DNA of 64,000 nucleotides from JANJUO01 sp942492935 (GTDB lineage Bacteria > Bacteroidota > Ignavibacteria > Kapaibacteriales > UBA2268), in the NCBI GenBank assembly GCA_942492935.1, contig OW818654.1, positions 124,001-188,000 of the forward strand, in the 5' to 3' direction. The notes under the pieces are model-generated. The model ran no database searches, was not told where the DNA came from, and was given only the letters and a program-made list of their open reading frames with translations. Every line of letters starts with the position of its first letter. The first letter of the stretch is position 1. The translations under genes were made by a program, and so were the position numbers. Below are positions 63,214-64,000 of the stretch, in pieces.

Positions 63214-63978
63214 ATGAAATTAAAATTATTAATTCTTATCACTGTTACTTTTTCTTTGTATGCTCAAAAGAATACAGAGATTTTAAGATTATCTAAACCT
63301 GATGGCTTTTATAATACATTAGATTTTGAAACTGGTTATCATAGTGGTAATTCTAACTATATAAAATTTACAGGTTCATATCGACTTGACTATGTTACTT
63401 CGCCATTCCATTCTTTTTTTCTTGCAAATATTGAATACAAAGAGGGCAATAGTATTGAAATTACTAATAATGGCTTTCTGCATTTGAGAACAATGTATAG
63501 TGTGATTCCACAATTAGATTTAGAACTTTTTCTGCAAAAAGAATTTGATGATTTTATTTTACTCCAAGATAGAAATTTAGCAGGTGGAGGTGTAAGATAC
63601 AACCCAATTAATTATAAATTTGGCAAAGATACTTCGGGATTGATTGATTTTAACATTGCCACAGGTGCTATGTATGAACACGAAATATACGAAGGTGAAT
63701 TCATCGACCATAAAACAGAATTAATACGTTCTACAAGCTATTTATCCTTAAAAGTATTTTTTGATAAAACGACAAATTTTTCAACTGTTGTATATTTTCA
63801 GCCAGCTTTTGAAGATATTCACAACTTTAGAATTCTGAATGAAGCAAGATTGAGTTTTAATATATACGAAAATTTTGCTATATACATCAATACTACTTAC
63901 AGATACGACAACGAACCTGAACCTACTGTTCTTGACTATGATTTTGAATTGACAAATGGAATTTCACTAACATTTTGA
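63214..63978 (+). CDS. DUF481-like outer-membrane beta-barrel protein
   Basis: 254 residues with a signal peptide (1-17, ends YAQK). The mature part has about ten amphipathic strands, among them the DUF481-type pair (NSNYIKFTGSYRLDYV, then HSFFLANIEYKEG and FLHLRTMY) and a central RNLAGGGVRYNPINY. It ends in LTNGISLTF, a barrel-type final strand with C-terminal Phe. It lies 12 nt downstream of the DUF2723 gene and is probably cotranscribed. Role unknown. Confidence 0.8.
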   Translation: MKLKLLILITVTFSLYAQKNTEILRLSKPDGFYNTLDFETGYHSGNSNYIKFTGSYRLDYVTSPFHSFFLANIEYKEGNSIEITNNGFLHLRTMYSVIPQLDLELFLQKEFDDFILLQDRNLAGGGVRYNPINYKFGKDTSGLIDFNIATGAMYEHEIYEGEFIDHKTELIRSTSYLSLKVFFDKTTNFSTVVYFQPAFEDIHNFRILNEARLSFNIYENFAIYINTTYRYDNEPEPTVLDYDFELTNGISLTF

Positions 63979-63983
63979 AAGTT

Positions 63984-64000
63984 ATGAGCAAAAAAATTAT
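63984..64000 (+). CDS. Start of a further gene, cut by the window edge
   Basis: An ATG at 63984 (MSKKI...) opens five nt after the stop of the DUF481-like gene, so it may belong to the same operon. Too little sequence to name. Confidence 0.35.

Noticed and set aside
1..64000. tRNA, rRNA or tmRNA genes
   Set aside because: Reading through all gaps longer than 70 bp I saw no GGTTCRANNCC-type T-arm with a matching CCA-end acceptor stem and no rRNA sequence. A covariance-model scan (tRNAscan-SE, Infernal) would be decisive.

Overview
The window is a very AT-rich bacterial chromosome segment with about 43 protein genes, no rRNA or tRNA that I could find, and an unusually large amount of palindromic repeat DNA between genes. 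The gene content points to the Bacteroidota/Chlorobiota (FCB) superphylum, possibly a Kapabacteria- or Ignavibacteria-like lineage. Evidence: several secreted proteins end in type IX secretion (T9SS) C-terminal sorting domains; there are DUF4249 and DUF4886 lipoproteins, a two-domain M16 peptidase, a PorT/OmpA-like outer membrane protein and a DUF2723 membrane protein; Shine-Dalgarno sites are mostly weak; and the arsR promoter fits the Bacteroidota -33 TTTG / -7 TAnnTTTG pattern. The placement is inference; no marker phylogeny could be run.

Layout. 1-5 kb: a truncated GND-Y/HEAT repeat protein overlapping gmk, then a convergent M16 peptidase. 5.4-12.7 kb (+): metallophosphoesterase, a PAS histidine-kinase-like protein without an obvious phospho-acceptor His, a YjbR/MmcQ protein, pgi, a DUF4886 lipoprotein and an acyltransferase-like membrane protein. 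13.2-21.4 kb (-): gcvT, a ComEA-like helix-hairpin-helix protein with a DegT aminotransferase, a Cache chemoreceptor-like protein, and a PDZ-membrane-GAF-PP2C phosphatase. 22.5-25.1 kb: an OstA/LptA-like protein, a small hypothetical and a double CDGSH protein. 25.3-38.2 kb (-): DUF4249 lipoprotein, an amino-acid ABC transporter, a T9SS chymotrypsin-like protease, a large multi-PAS histidine kinase downstream of hydF, prfA, and two secreted hypotheticals. 38.9-43.5 kb (+): arsR-acr3 with a readable promoter and operator, a membrane metalloprotease, and a lipoprotein made of seven four-cysteine repeats. 44.2-53.1 kb (+): a giant subtilase and a beta-propeller protein (both probable T9SS cargo), then an outer-membrane protein paired with an Amt ammonium channel. 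53.5-58.2 kb: a HhH/beta-barrel protein, a YacP-like NYN protein, an Rpn-type nuclease and a histidine kinase. 58.3-64 kb (+): queE, an OmpA-family protein, a DUF2723 protein and a DUF481-like barrel.

Repeats. At least four families occupy the gaps: (1) a 350-375 bp whole-element palindrome with short terminal inverted repeats and several related or decayed copies; (2) REP/BIME-like units carrying three palindromes whose arms vary together between copies, including a four-unit tandem array at 48.5-49.1 kb; (3) a strict 43-bp tandem array of about ten copies at 43.6-44.04 kb bracketed by inverted repeats; (4) a 149-bp element with perfect 21-bp terminal inverted repeats at 49.13-49.28 kb. None carries a transposase here, so they look non-autonomous.

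I do not see a clear defence island or complete new system. The most unusual items are the four-cysteine repeat lipoprotein next to the arsenic operon, the covarying palindrome families (one apparently serving as the prfA terminator), and hydF without its hydrogenase partners.
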